DNA of 64,000 bases from Candidatus Nanosynbacter sp. HMT-352 (GCF_022819385.1 NZ_CP089290.1:620001-684000), one strand, 5' to 3'. Shown: positions 7,581 through 15,862, counted from the stretch's first letter. Notes: generated by a model from the letters alone, not told the origin. Made by a program: numbers and translations.

Positions 7581-8576
7581 ATGAATACTTCACGAAAAAA
7601 TCGCATCATAAAAATTACTATTTGGGTAGTCTGCTCAATTGTCATTATAACCGCCTTACTAGTCGCCGCAGCTTTCTTTTGGCCAGCAACATCCAAGCAA
7701 TTGCAATCTGCAAGCTCTGAAAAATTGAGCTACAACGACGCCATCGCCGCCGCAAATCGCACTGTTAGCGAAGACACTTCAAATACCGACGTTAGATCAG
7801 AATGCCGATCGATTATTAAAACCCACGGCAAAAAAACCGCCAAAGCCGTCATGATGATTCATGGCGTAAGCGCATGCCCACAGCAATTCGCAGACTTGGG
7901 CGACACCTTTTTCAATGCCGGCTATAACGTCTATATTCCCCGCGTCCCCAGCCACGGTCTGACGGACAATAAACGACACGGAGAAATCACCATTCCAGCA
8001 ATGGCGCAATTTATGAAATCCAGCACCAGCATAATTAGCGGTTTAGGCGATGAAGCGGGAGTTGTCGGACTTTCTGGCGGCGCAAATATGGCGACTTGGA
8101 TTACTCAGTACAACAGCCAAACCATATCACGAGCGCTACTTCTATCACCTTTTTATCAGCCTTCATCGTCGGAAACTCCTTCCTGGAAAATTCCGCTTTT
8201 ACGAAATCTTTACGGACGTAATATTCTTCCAGATTCGTTTACGGGTAGCAATTTGTCATATCGCGCTCTTGGAAAATATATAATAATCGCCAAGAACTAT
8301 AAATCCGACCTAAAAGCTCCAGGGCTAAAATATGTCGGGGTTGTAACGAGCGAAAACGACACCGCAATTGATAAAAATCTCGCGGTCAACATACCCAAGC
8401 AAATGGCTGCAGCTTCTGGCGCCAAATTCCAATATTATTCAATTCCGACCTCATTTGGTATCGGTCACGACATTGTAGCCTTAAACCAAGACGAGGTTAA
8501 AAAGCACGCCGCCAAATTATATCCGTTTTATTTGGATATGTACGAAGGAAAAAACGTAAAATTAGAGGTGAACTAG
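7581..8576 (+). CDS. membrane-anchored alpha/beta hydrolase
   Basis: 331 residues. One N-terminal membrane segment (about 11-34) after a basic stretch places the enzyme outside the cytoplasmic membrane. The hydrolase fold shows an MIHGVSACPQQF oxyanion loop, nucleophile elbow G-L-S165-G-G, a likely acid in SENDTAID and a likely catalytic His in GIGHDIV. This is a serine carboxylesterase/lipase-type enzyme; substrate unknown, possibly host-derived lipid or ester. TATAAT at 7569-7574 ends 6 bases before the ATG with no RBS (leaderless). It diverges from the TOPRIM ATPase gene. Confidence 0.8.
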   Translation: MNTSRKNRIIKITIWVVCSIVIITALLVAAAFFWPATSKQLQSASSEKLSYNDAIAAANRTVSEDTSNTDVRSECRSIIKTHGKKTAKAVMMIHGVSACPQQFADLGDTFFNAGYNVYIPRVPSHGLTDNKRHGEITIPAMAQFMKSSTSIISGLGDEAGVVGLSGGANMATWITQYNSQTISRALLLSPFYQPSSSETPSWKIPLLRNLYGRNILPDSFTGSNLSYRALGKYIIIAKNYKSDLKAPGLKYVGVVTSENDTAIDKNLAVNIPKQMAAASGAKFQYYSIPTSFGIGHDIVALNQDEVKKHAAKLYPFYLDMYEGKNVKLEVN

Positions 8577-8581
8577 CTATC

Positions 8582-9043
8582 CTATTTACCTTGCACAGCT
8601 AAAATTCGCACCTGAATTTCATCCAATTGAGCGTCGTCCATTTTCGGACCGTCAGTCGTAGTTAGCCAGCCAGGATATTCCTCATAAAACGCTTGCTCGT
8701 GCGACACTGGCGAACCAATTCCCTTTGCCAAATCGCCATGAAGCGGCATCAATTTGGCATGCACATGTGCCACGCCCGTACCTTCAAAAATCAGCGCTAC
8801 CCGTGGAGTGTCAAATGCTTTTTCCAAAATACCAGCAACCTTTTTCACCGCCAGCATCATTTCAGAATATAAATTGTCATCCAAAGAAAATACGTAATCG
8901 CCCGGATTCTGCTTCGGAATCACCACAGTAAAACCTGGTGTGTTCGGAAACGGTGTTAAAAATGCTAGGAATTTCTCATCTTCCCAAATCTTCCAAGATT
9001 TCATTTTTCCAGATACGATGTCGTCAAAAATTGTGTGATTCAT
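8582..9043 (-). CDS. HIT-family protein with altered histidine triad
   Basis: 153 residues from the ATG at 9043, chosen because AAAGGAG precedes it at the right distance; an ATG 18 bases earlier (9061) lacks a site. HIT proteins are nucleotide hydrolases or transferases acting on Ap4A-like or AMP-linked substrates. NTPGFTVVIPKQ and the C-terminal HVHAKLMPLHGD mark the family. The triad H-x-H-x-H reads H-V-H-A-K, so the third His is lysine while the central nucleophile remains. It follows the flavoprotein gene by 10 bases and is probably cotranscribed. A short duplicate of its 5' end occurs at 10530-10590. Confidence 0.85.
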   Translation of the reverse strand: MNHTIFDDIVSGKMKSWKIWEDEKFLAFLTPFPNTPGFTVVIPKQNPGDYVFSLDDNLYSEMMLAVKKVAGILEKAFDTPRVALIFEGTGVAHVHAKLMPLHGDLAKGIGSPVSHEQAFYEEYPGWLTTTDGPKMDDAQLDEIQVRILAVQGK

Positions 9044-9053
9044 AATTGCTCCT

Positions 9054-10376
9054 TTATGCAAATAAATCGTTTAATGCCTCACTCACCGTTGGATGAGTGA
9101 ATATTTGGTCACGCAGCACAGTATATGGCAGACCATTATCCATTACAGTTTTGATAATATTAATGACTTCTGGTGAATTACGACACAATAAACTAGCACC
9201 CAAAATTTGTTCAGTGTTTGCATCAATCACCGCACGCAGCAATCCTGTTGTAGCATTATCAACATGCAGGCGTGGAATAGCCATAGCAGGCAGCTCTTTT
9301 ACGATAATTTCGCACCCCGTCGCACGCGCCTCAGCCTCTGTCATACCCACCCGACCTAGCGGCGTTTGCATAAAGACCGTGTACGGCAAGGTTTTTTGTT
9401 TGGCGCGAGTGTACAGACCGTCACCCAGCAACTGGCTTCTCACAATCCGAAAATCGTCCAGCGACGCATAGGTAAATTGTGGCCCGCCCGTTACATCGCC
9501 CATTGCCCAAATATGCGACCGACTAGTGCGAAGTGTTTCATCAACCACAATTGCCCCGCGCTCATCCGTCGCTACACCAGCAGCTGGTAAATTCAAGCTC
9601 ATCGTTGCCGGGCGACGGCCCGTAGCCATCAAAACCGCATCATAACCAGCGTAATCATCATGATTTACTGTGCGAATCGTCGCAGTAGACTCACCCTCAA
9701 TAGCCGTCACATCCACACTAAACACAATCTCAATACCCTGTGCCTGCAATGCTTCAGTAGCAGCCCGAGCAATTGCTGGATCTTCACGTGCAAGCAGAGC
9801 ATCGCCCCTCTCAAATACTGTTACTTTTGTACCAAGTTTGGCATAAGTTGAGGCAAATTCTAACCCAATATAACCGCCACCAATGATAGCTAGCTGTTTT
9901 GGCTGCGTCATTCTATCCAGCAATTCAGTACTGGTATACACAAACGGCTTATCAACACCTGGAATATCTGGGATGATTGATTCCGCACCGGTGTTAATAA
10001 AAATCTGCGGTGCACTAACTACTAGCTCGTCGCTACCCGCCACAACCTTCACAGTACGATCATCTACGAACGATGCCTCACCCTCAATGACGCTCACTGT
10101 CTCACGATCCGCAAGCATGTGATAGTTCTTCTCATTCAACCGCGCTACCACTGTTGTCTTATGTGCCATCGCCTCATCAAAACTTTGATGATGTTCGGCT
10201 GCATTGACTAGCACCTTAGTAGGAATACAAGCAATATTAATACAGGTGCCGCCATACATCTTTGGCGACCGCTCCACTAGCGCTACCTTTTTTTCCGCAT
10301 TTGCCAGCGCTACCGCCAATGTTTTGCCAGCTTTGCCAAAACCAATGATGAGTGCGTCAAATTGTTGTGTATCCAT
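9054..10376 (-). CDS. RclA/hypothiocyanite reductase-like flavoprotein disulfide reductase
   Basis: 440 residues from the ATG at 10376, preceded by AGGAGGAGG; the longer GTG start at 10436 is not needed. Class I pyridine nucleotide-disulfide oxidoreductase: FAD loop GFGKAGKTLA, redox pair C45-INIA-C50 within MYGGTCINIACIPTK, NAD(P)H-binding IIGGGYIGLEFAS, second FAD motif WAMGDVTGGPQF, and C-terminal HPTVSE with the active-site His. The MYGGTCINIxCIPTK block is that of RclA and streptococcal hypothiocyanite reductases rather than lipoamide dehydrogenase, and no dehydrogenase complex is nearby. It may detoxify oxidants from host peroxidases. GC-rich (34 of 60 at 9481-9540), likely acquired. 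Followed by the HIT gene. Confidence 0.75.
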   Translation of the reverse strand: MDTQQFDALIIGFGKAGKTLAVALANAEKKVALVERSPKMYGGTCINIACIPTKVLVNAAEHHQSFDEAMAHKTTVVARLNEKNYHMLADRETVSVIEGEASFVDDRTVKVVAGSDELVVSAPQIFINTGAESIIPDIPGVDKPFVYTSTELLDRMTQPKQLAIIGGGYIGLEFASTYAKLGTKVTVFERGDALLAREDPAIARAATEALQAQGIEIVFSVDVTAIEGESTATIRTVNHDDYAGYDAVLMATGRRPATMSLNLPAAGVATDERGAIVVDETLRTSRSHIWAMGDVTGGPQFTYASLDDFRIVRSQLLGDGLYTRAKQKTLPYTVFMQTPLGRVGMTEAEARATGCEIIVKELPAMAIPRLHVDNATTGLLRAVIDANTEQILGASLLCRNSPEVINIIKTVMDNGLPYTVLRDQIFTHPTVSEALNDLFA

Positions 10377-10498
10377 TTTACCTCCTCCTATCTTTTTTAG
10401 CGATCTCTCTCGCTGCAACAAATTCTCTATCGGCACACAGAACTGCCTCTTTTATTACAAGTTTTTGAGCTACTACTATTATCGTGTGTAATAGCTCC

Positions 10499-10589
10499 TT
10501 AAAACTGTTCCAAAAAGTCCAACTTACCGCTATACGATGTTGTCAAAAATTGCGTGATTCATAATTACTCCTTTTGAAGTAATTATAGC
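10499..10589 (-). pseudogene. mosaic scrap: HIT-gene promoter and start joined to a PheS end
   Basis: On the minus strand an extended -10 TGC-TATAAT (about 10581-10589) and AAAAGGAG lead to ATG at 10562 and ten codons M-N-H-A-I-F-D-N-I-V ending TAG (10530-10532); this matches the start of the HIT gene (MNHTIFDDIV). Directly after, codons K-L-D-F-L-E-Q-F-TAA (10499-10522) match the last codons of pheS, with synonymous changes. So parts of two neighbouring genes have been joined. Bases 10377-10498 between this and the flavoprotein gene show no gene I can support. Confidence 0.6.
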
Positions 10590-10592
10590 ATT

Positions 10593-11225
10593 TTACGAAG
10601 TTTTCAAGTCGGACAATTTAAGCTCCATTCGACGACAAACCAGAGCCAGCCACATCGTCGCAAAAATTCCCAATAAAACTTCTACTATCACAAACCAAAA
10701 CTTGCCCATTGCGTAACCTTGCGCCGCTATAATTGCCGCAAAAATCGGAAAACTGAAGGATGAGATTCGCTCGCGATGAGTTAAATAGCTCAAGCTTGAC
10801 GGCAAAAGAAACATCAAAAGCACCATCAATATCACGATGCCACGCGAGAAAACAAAATGCGCCGCGTGCATTGTATCGTTCGGACAAAGCGCCACTCCTA
10901 TCATACAAATCGCAAACAATGAAAGTATCCAGCCAGATATTCGAGCAGAGCGAATTTGACCAAGCTTAAGATAACCACGATTCATAAAAAACCCAATCGT
11001 CGCCATAATCAAACCAGATAAAAACACTCCCGAATTGAACGAAAATGCAGACAAACGGTTCGAGGTGGTTTCGCCCAATCTACTCAAACTCCAGTTCGTC
11101 CACCGAGTATCATCAGAAAGCAGCATCGCCACAACCAAGCCCACAGCCAAAACGACACCATTAAGAATACAGAGCGCCTGAAGGCGATTCTTGTATAAAA
11201 AATCCTTAATCTGTCGAAGTTTCAT
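10593..11225 (-). CDS. DUF998-family membrane protein
   Basis: 210 residues with about six membrane segments (near 18-36, 64-82, 95-113, 122-142, 154-172, 176-194). The loop NWSLSRLGETTSNRLSAFSF matches the DUF998 family pattern (W-S-x-S-x-L-G ... N). Function of the family is unknown. Start ATG lies 5 bases after the pheS stop, so it is probably cotranscribed with the 78-residue protein and pheS. Confidence 0.7.
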   Translation of the reverse strand: MKLRQIKDFLYKNRLQALCILNGVVLAVGLVVAMLLSDDTRWTNWSLSRLGETTSNRLSAFSFNSGVFLSGLIMATIGFFMNRGYLKLGQIRSARISGWILSLFAICMIGVALCPNDTMHAAHFVFSRGIVILMVLLMFLLPSSLSYLTHRERISSFSFPIFAAIIAAQGYAMGKFWFVIVEVLLGIFATMWLALVCRRMELKLSDLKTS

Positions 11226-11230
11226 ATTGC

Positions 11231-12274
11231 TTAAAATTGTTCCAAAAAGTCCAATTTGCCACTTTCAAAATGACGGACATCTTCGATTCCATACTTCATC
11301 ATAACCAAGCGGTCGATTCCGCAACCAAAAGCAAATCCCGTATATTCATTCGGGTCAATTTGCGCAGCCCGAAGAACATTTGGATGGATCATTCCGCAAC
11401 CCAATAGCTCAATCCAACCTTCACCAGAGCAAACTTTACATTCAGGATTTTTTCCTTCACAAAACGGACAGCTTAACGCAAACTCGAAGCTAGGCTCAGT
11501 GAACGGAAAGTAAAATGGATTAACGCGAACGTCAAGTTTCTTGCCGTAATATTCCTGCAAAAATTCTTGCAACGTAGCAATCAAATTGCCAACATTAACC
11601 CGACGCGAAACGTACACGCCTTCGACTTGATAAAACGTATGCTCGTGGCGCGCGTCCAAATCTTCGTTACGAAAAACGCGATCAGGAACGATAGCGGCAA
11701 TAGCCTCGCCCTTTTCCAAATTGTCGCGATATTTCGTCAACACGCGATTTTGCATAGTCGACGTATGTGCCGGAGCAATCAAACGATCGCCATTAGAATC
11801 AGTTTCCTCGGTCATAAACGTATCGTAATCGTCGCGCGCTGGATGGCCTTTTGGAAAATTCAAACTCTCAAACATATGGAATTGATCATCAATCTCTCTG
11901 GACTCTTCCGTGACAAATCCCATGCGATTAAAAATCTCAGAGATGCGCTCAATTTCAGCGCTCAGCGGATGAATCGTGCCTTGTTCGCTCGGCAAAAGTT
12001 CAGGTTTTGGAGAATTTACATCCATCGGCGCCGTAACGTCAATCGGTTTCAAGTCAACTTTTTCCAGCTCTTCCAGTCGCACAGCAATAGCCTGTTCAAC
12101 AGCTTGTTTCAGCTCGTTAATCTGCTTACCGAACGGACCACGCTCAACTGGCGGCAATGACTTGATTTGCTCGTACAATTCCCTAAGTCGTCGATCGCGC
12201 AAAAACTCACGCGGAGATTTGGATTGCGAAACCGCCAAAACTATTTCTTTTCTCAATTCGTCTAAGTCAACCAT
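11231..12274 (-). CDS. pheS: phenylalanyl-tRNA synthetase alpha subunit
   Basis: 347 residues, full family length. Catalytic subunit of the alpha2beta2 enzyme that charges tRNA-Phe. N-terminal coiled coil (about 1-90), then class II motifs: motif 2 region FRNEDLDARHEHTFYQVEG and motif 3 GFAFGCGIDRLVMMKYGI. An inserted cysteine cluster, CPFCEG then CKVCSG, appears between motifs 2 and 3 and may bind zinc. Start ATG is one base after the stop of the upstream 78-residue protein. pheT is not beside it and is not in this window. Confidence 0.95.
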   Translation of the reverse strand: MVDLDELRKEIVLAVSQSKSPREFLRDRRLRELYEQIKSLPPVERGPFGKQINELKQAVEQAIAVRLEELEKVDLKPIDVTAPMDVNSPKPELLPSEQGTIHPLSAEIERISEIFNRMGFVTEESREIDDQFHMFESLNFPKGHPARDDYDTFMTEETDSNGDRLIAPAHTSTMQNRVLTKYRDNLEKGEAIAAIVPDRVFRNEDLDARHEHTFYQVEGVYVSRRVNVGNLIATLQEFLQEYYGKKLDVRVNPFYFPFTEPSFEFALSCPFCEGKNPECKVCSGEGWIELLGCGMIHPNVLRAAQIDPNEYTGFAFGCGIDRLVMMKYGIEDVRHFESGKLDFLEQF

Positions 12275-12275
12275 T

Positions 12276-12512
12276 TTATCGTCCTTGCATTAAAAACATT
12301 ACAATCACCGCACCAGCCATAATAGCAATTAAAATCCACGCCCACGCCAAAGTCGTCGTCTGTTTCGTGCCTTCCAAATATCTTATGTCGTCGACGCCGT
12401 CCATAGTTGCCTTTTCTTGCAAACTCGAAGCTTTTGCCTTCTCTCTTAATTCCGCCGCAATTCGCTCTTGCAATTCACTACGCTGATCTTGTTGATTTAC
12501 AAATAATCCCAT
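12276..12512 (-). CDS. small membrane-anchored protein, unrecognised
   Basis: 78 residues: a charged, helical N-terminal part (about 7-55, coiled-coil-like, with LQERIAAELREKAKASS) and one C-terminal membrane segment (about 56-75). No family recognised. A TTGC-TATACT extended -10 ends 6 bases before the ATG, so the transcript for this gene, pheS and the DUF998 gene is probably leaderless. It could be a membrane tether or a synthetase-associated helper; that is only context. Confidence 0.6.
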   Translation of the reverse strand: MGLFVNQQDQRSELQERIAAELREKAKASSLQEKATMDGVDDIRYLEGTKQTTTLAWAWILIAIMAGAVIVMFLMQGR

Positions 12513-12532
12513 AACTACAGTATAGCAAATTA

Positions 12533-12568
12533 TGTTATAATAGTCGTGATATTACTTTAAGGAGGGAA
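12533..12568 (+). promoter_or_regulatory. aquaporin promoter and RBS
   Basis: Extended -10 TGT-TATAAT at 12533-12541, followed by a 28-base leader with AAGGAGG about 8 bases before the ATG at 12570. This is one of the genes with an ordinary leader, and its promoter faces the leaderless promoter of the divergent pheS operon. Confidence 0.6.
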
Positions 12569-12569
12569 T

Positions 12570-13505
12570 ATGGCTACGAAGAAAACTTCAAAGAAAGCCC
12601 CAGTTAAAGCCGCAGAAAAGAAAACCGCTGCCGCTAAGACTGAAACCAAAACGACCGTCAAGCGCGTCGTTGCTGAATCTACCGCTAAAAGCAAGCGTGT
12701 CGAACTAGATTCTAAATTACCAAACAACTTAATTAACATCGTTATTGCGGAAGTTATCGGTACGTTCATTTTGACACTTGCCGCATTATTCGCATCAGAT
12801 ATTTTGTCATCGATGTATGTCGGTTTTGCGTTGATGTTCATCGTTGCAATTATCGGCAACATTTCTGGCGCACACGTAAACCCAGCTGTCACATTTGGTC
12901 TATGGACGATGCGTAAGCTAAAGACCGTACTTGTACCATTTTACTGGGGCGCACAATTCCTCGGTGCAATGGCAGCTATCGTACTTGTCGGCTCATTAAC
13001 AAACGGCGGATTTGCTCTAAGCTTTGACCAATTCACCGCGTTCTCTTGGAACATCTTCGCGATGGAGTTAGTCGGTACCGCTGTATTTGTATTTGGTATT
13101 GCCGCAGTTTTGCAGCGCAAAGAAATCAAAGCAGCTGGTCAAGCTTTTGGAATTGGCTTGGCGTTGATGATTGGTCTTGTCGTATCTGGCTCAATCTCTT
13201 CATACATTAAAAGTACTGCCATTGCAAAAATCCAAAAAGATCAAAGCACTACTCAAACTGAGAAAAACGGCCGCACTTACCCACGCGAGATCTACATCTC
13301 AGGCGCAACTTTGAACCCAGCAGTTTCTTTGGCTGTTACAGAGAAAACCGACTCTCAACTACGCAGCAACGGAGTATTGCCAGCTGAAGGTGAAAAGAGC
13401 TATTCACGCTTTAGCTTGGAAGTAATTGCCGCTACCCTAATCGGCGCAGCATTAGGCGGCAACCTATTTCTACTCGTCAATTACCGAAACAAAGACGAAG
13501 AATAG
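12570..13505 (+). CDS. aquaporin/MIP-family channel with histone-like N-terminal tail
   Basis: 311 residues. Residues 1-45 form a soluble Lys/Ala/Thr-rich tail (KKTSKKAPVKAAEKKTAAAK) resembling histone H1 tails. From about 52 follows a six-helix major intrinsic protein with both half-helix motifs: SGAHVNPAV (N104-P105-A106) and SGATLNPAV (N249-P250-A251). The second NPA is followed by Val, where aquaporins carry the selectivity-filter Arg, and a charged insert of about 35 residues (209-243) precedes it. It should carry water or small uncharged solutes through the membrane, but the pore is probably wider or altered. Monocistronic, followed by a terminator. Confidence 0.85.
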   Translation: MATKKTSKKAPVKAAEKKTAAAKTETKTTVKRVVAESTAKSKRVELDSKLPNNLINIVIAEVIGTFILTLAALFASDILSSMYVGFALMFIVAIIGNISGAHVNPAVTFGLWTMRKLKTVLVPFYWGAQFLGAMAAIVLVGSLTNGGFALSFDQFTAFSWNIFAMELVGTAVFVFGIAAVLQRKEIKAAGQAFGIGLALMIGLVVSGSISSYIKSTAIAKIQKDQSTTQTEKNGRTYPREIYISGATLNPAVSLAVTEKTDSQLRSNGVLPAEGEKSYSRFSLEVIAATLIGAALGGNLFLLVNYRNKDEE

Positions 13506-13521
13506 ATTATAACTTCACAAT

Positions 13522-13555
13522 AAAATATCCCGCTTAATCGGCGGGGTATTTTTTA
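13522..13555. terminator. bidirectional terminator between aquaporin and rmuC
   Basis: Stem AAAATATCCCGC / GCGGGGTATTTT with one G-T wobble and a 5-base loop, followed by T-runs on both strands. It serves the convergent aquaporin and rmuC genes. Confidence 0.85.
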
Positions 13556-13557
13556 TG

Positions 13558-14628
13558 TCAATCTTCCTGAGTCGGCCGATCAATCAGCTCTGGCTGCGCT
13601 TGGTTATCGCCACCAGAAATTCGCACGACGTCCTTATCGATCTTCCCTAGCTCCTTGTATGTATTGTTATAATGACCAACGGTCGTGCTAAGACTCTTGC
13701 CCATTTTCGTCATCAACTCGTCAAACTTTTTAATGTGAACGCCCAATTGCCCAACTCGAACTTGAATATCTTTGGCCTGCTCTTCAATCTGCAGACTACG
13801 AAGCCCCTGAAGAACGGTCTGCAGGTACGCCAAAAAACTAGTCGGACTCACAATAATCACTCGTTTATCTCGGAATGCATATTCAATCAGATCGCGACTC
13901 GAACCGCCCTGACCGACATTGTTAATCAGAAGATCGTAATACAAAGATTCGCTAGGGATAAACATAAAAGCAAAGTCCATAGTGTTTTCACGCGGACGAA
14001 TGTATTTACTAGTTTCGTCGATTCGCCCCTTAAGGTCAGCCTTCACCTTATTCAGCCACATTTCGCGCTCAGATTTTGTCTCGGCGTTAATCATGCGATT
14101 GTAATTCTCCAAAGAAAACTTACTGTCCACCGGCAGTATTTGACCCTTGTCCAGAAAAATAACCGCGTCAACAATTTCACCGTCCTTGAAGCGATATTGC
14201 ATTTGATATTGCTTGGCTGGCAAAACATTATCCAGCACACTCTCCAGATAAAACTCCCCAAAAACGCCACGCTGCTTTGGATTTTGCAACACGTTTTGCA
14301 AGGTTTTCAGATCGGTCGCCACATCGACCACGCGTTTATTGGTCTCATCCAATTTTGCCAATCGCTGTGTCACGTCAGCCACCAACTTTGCGCTTTCTGA
14401 TAATTGTTTCTGCACGGAAGTCTGAACTTGCGCGTTACTTCGCTCCAATTTATCGCTAACGGATTCATTCAGTTTCGCAATCGTCCGCCCCAATTCCACG
14501 ACATCGGTTTTAATTAGCTCGACGGATGATTGATTTTTTAGCTCGCTGATTTTTGATTGCAAGACAAATAAAGTCGCGCCCAAACCAATAGTAATAACAA
14601 TTAAGAGAATAATGATAATGATTTCCAT
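13558..14628 (-). CDS. rmuC: DNA recombination protein RmuC
   Basis: 356 residues. An N-terminal membrane segment (2-22), coiled coil (about 25-125), then the RmuC nuclease-like domain: GVFGEFYLESVLDNVLP, FLDKGQILPVDSKFSLENY, FAFMFIPSESLYYDL and SPTSFLAYLQTV. RmuC limits DNA rearrangements at inverted repeats. TACACT ends 6 bases before ATG with TTGTCT 17 bases further upstream, so it is leaderless. Monocistronic. Confidence 0.93.
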   Translation of the reverse strand: MEIIIIILLIVITIGLGATLFVLQSKISELKNQSSVELIKTDVVELGRTIAKLNESVSDKLERSNAQVQTSVQKQLSESAKLVADVTQRLAKLDETNKRVVDVATDLKTLQNVLQNPKQRGVFGEFYLESVLDNVLPAKQYQMQYRFKDGEIVDAVIFLDKGQILPVDSKFSLENYNRMINAETKSEREMWLNKVKADLKGRIDETSKYIRPRENTMDFAFMFIPSESLYYDLLINNVGQGGSSRDLIEYAFRDKRVIIVSPTSFLAYLQTVLQGLRSLQIEEQAKDIQVRVGQLGVHIKKFDELMTKMGKSLSTTVGHYNNTYKELGKIDKDVVRISGGDNQAQPELIDRPTQED

Positions 14629-14646
14629 ACACTTAGTGTACAGTGA

Positions 14647-15141
14647 TTACAATACTAAGACAACTCGTGCTAAGATCGCAAATAAAGTCATAAATAAAAT
14701 TGCCGCGCCATTGCCACGAATTCTATTCAACCAAATTAACGACAAATATACCAAAACTGTCGCCAAAACTACCCATAGCAATGACAAAATCCAAGATCCG
14801 CCAGCCCATAATGTAGCGCCCCACAACGACACAGTTGCCGCGATCACTACCAACAGAGGTCGCTTAATGCCAAATACCGCCAACACCGGCACCAACATAA
14901 TTCCCGCCAGAACCAACGCAACGTAAGATGCAATGTTCGTGCTGTTTGCGCAAATAGAAATATGTTCAGCGTTCGCGCAAAATACAGGCGTGATCATAAA
15001 TTTATCAAACGCAAGCGCCAGCAACCAGATAGCCACGCCGCTAGCAACTAAAATCGCCAAAATCCTCAAGAAAACTCGCCTTGAAAATGGATATGTGTAA
15101 TCTGATATTTCTTCACGGAAAATAGCTGACAATAATTTCAT
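14647..15141 (-). CDS. membrane protein, unrecognised
   Basis: 164 residues from the ATG at 15141. I reject the TTG at 15168 because a TTGCAA-17-TACAAT promoter ends 6 bases before 15141, inside the longer frame. About four membrane segments (near 24-45, 70-92, 97-115, 120-155). No family recognised. Two cysteines in the first outer loop (CANAEHISICAN) could form a disulfide. It lies between rmuC and the PAP2 gene in the same direction but has its own promoter. Confidence 0.65.
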   Translation of the reverse strand: MKLLSAIFREEISDYTYPFSRRVFLRILAILVASGVAIWLLALAFDKFMITPVFCANAEHISICANSTNIASYVALVLAGIMLVPVLAVFGIKRPLLVVIAATVSLWGATLWAGGSWILSLLWVVLATVLVYLSLIWLNRIRGNGAAILFMTLFAILARVVLVL

Positions 15142-15186
15142 ACATAAATTGTAACGTAAACTTGTCAATATTGCAAATGTATATGC

Positions 15187-15669
15187 TTAAATATTATGCT
15201 TTTTCAGGATATTCATCGGTTTATACCAAATAATCCCTACGCAAGCAATCAATAATCCGCCAACAACGTCAAGTGGTGTATGCACCAGAGCAATAACTCG
15301 ACCGACACATATTAAGATCGTCATAACTAAACAAATAACAGCCAGCCGCCAACTCTTTGCTCCGAAAAATACCGCCAAAGTAATCGCCATTGTAAATAGC
15401 GCGTGATCAGACGGAAAACCCGGATTATTAAGGAATGACGCGCCGGCAGATACGCCCAGAATCTCGAACGGGCGCATTTGATCTGGTTGATAAATTGACC
15501 CGATAATTTTTGCCGACACGTAAGCAGTCAAACCAGCCATCAACACTTGGCTATAAACTTGATACTTCTCTTTATTTGGAACCAATTTTATCAGTGCGTA
15601 CGCACCAATTAGCACGACCGGTATTACCAGCCCATCGGCAATTAACTTCACGATCCATTGCAAATCCAT
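15187..15669 (-). CDS. PAP2-superfamily phosphatase, membrane
   Basis: 160 residues from the ATG at 15669, placed 6 bases after TATACT (TTTACT-17-TATACT). Five or six membrane segments. The PAP2 signature is partial but clear: NPGFPSDHALF (P-S-D-H in place of P-S-G-H) and GRVIALVHTPLDVVGG (R-x5-H-x3-D). Members dephosphorylate lipid phosphates such as undecaprenyl diphosphate or phosphatidic acid, outside the membrane. A role in recycling undecaprenyl phosphate for the wall is plausible. Confidence 0.8.
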   Translation of the reverse strand: MDLQWIVKLIADGLVIPVVLIGAYALIKLVPNKEKYQVYSQVLMAGLTAYVSAKIIGSIYQPDQMRPFEILGVSAGASFLNNPGFPSDHALFTMAITLAVFFGAKSWRLAVICLVMTILICVGRVIALVHTPLDVVGGLLIACVGIIWYKPMNILKKHNI

Positions 15670-15707
15670 ACTATAAGTATATCGCGTCAACGCTGACCAG
15701 TAAACGC

Positions 15708-15736
15708 TTGCGGAAATCATTTTTCTATAGTACAAT
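15708..15736 (+). promoter_or_regulatory. promoter of tRNA-Gln
   Basis: TTGCGG (15708-15713), 17-base spacer, TACAAT (15731-15736), 12 bases before the mature tRNA 5' end. Confidence 0.6.
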
Positions 15737-15748
15737 TATGTTTGCCGT

Positions 15749-15823
15749 TGGGATGTCGCCAAGTGGTAAGGCAGCGGGTTCTGGTCCCGCCATTCGGGGG
15801 TTCGAATCCCTCCATCCCAGCCA
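15749..15823 (+). tRNA. tRNA-Gln (CTG)
   Basis: Acceptor TGGGATG pairs with CATCCCA, discriminator G73, and CCA is encoded. Anticodon stem GCGGG/CCCGC encloses loop TTCTGGT, giving anticodon CTG. T-arm GGGGGTTCGAATCCCTC is canonical. Confidence 0.95.
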
Positions 15824-15837
15824 AGTTTGAGATTTAG

Positions 15838-15862
15838 CAGCCAATTATTTGGCTGTTTTTTT
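15838..15862 (+). terminator. terminator of tRNA-Gln
   Basis: CAGCCAA-TTAT-TTGGCTG stem followed by seven T. It overlaps the last codons of the convergent membrane-protein gene. Confidence 0.8.

Noticed and set aside
9054..10376. Dihydrolipoamide dehydrogenase or mercuric reductase
   Set aside because: No 2-oxoacid dehydrogenase or mer genes nearby, and the redox motif is of the RclA type.
10377..10498. Minus-strand frame of about 45 codons before the flavoprotein
   Set aside because: No start codon or family resemblance; it ends in the AGGAGGAGG region of the next gene.
13672..14400. Plus-strand open frame of 242 codons opposite rmuC
   Set aside because: Shadow of rmuC; no RBS or promoter and no recognisable domain.
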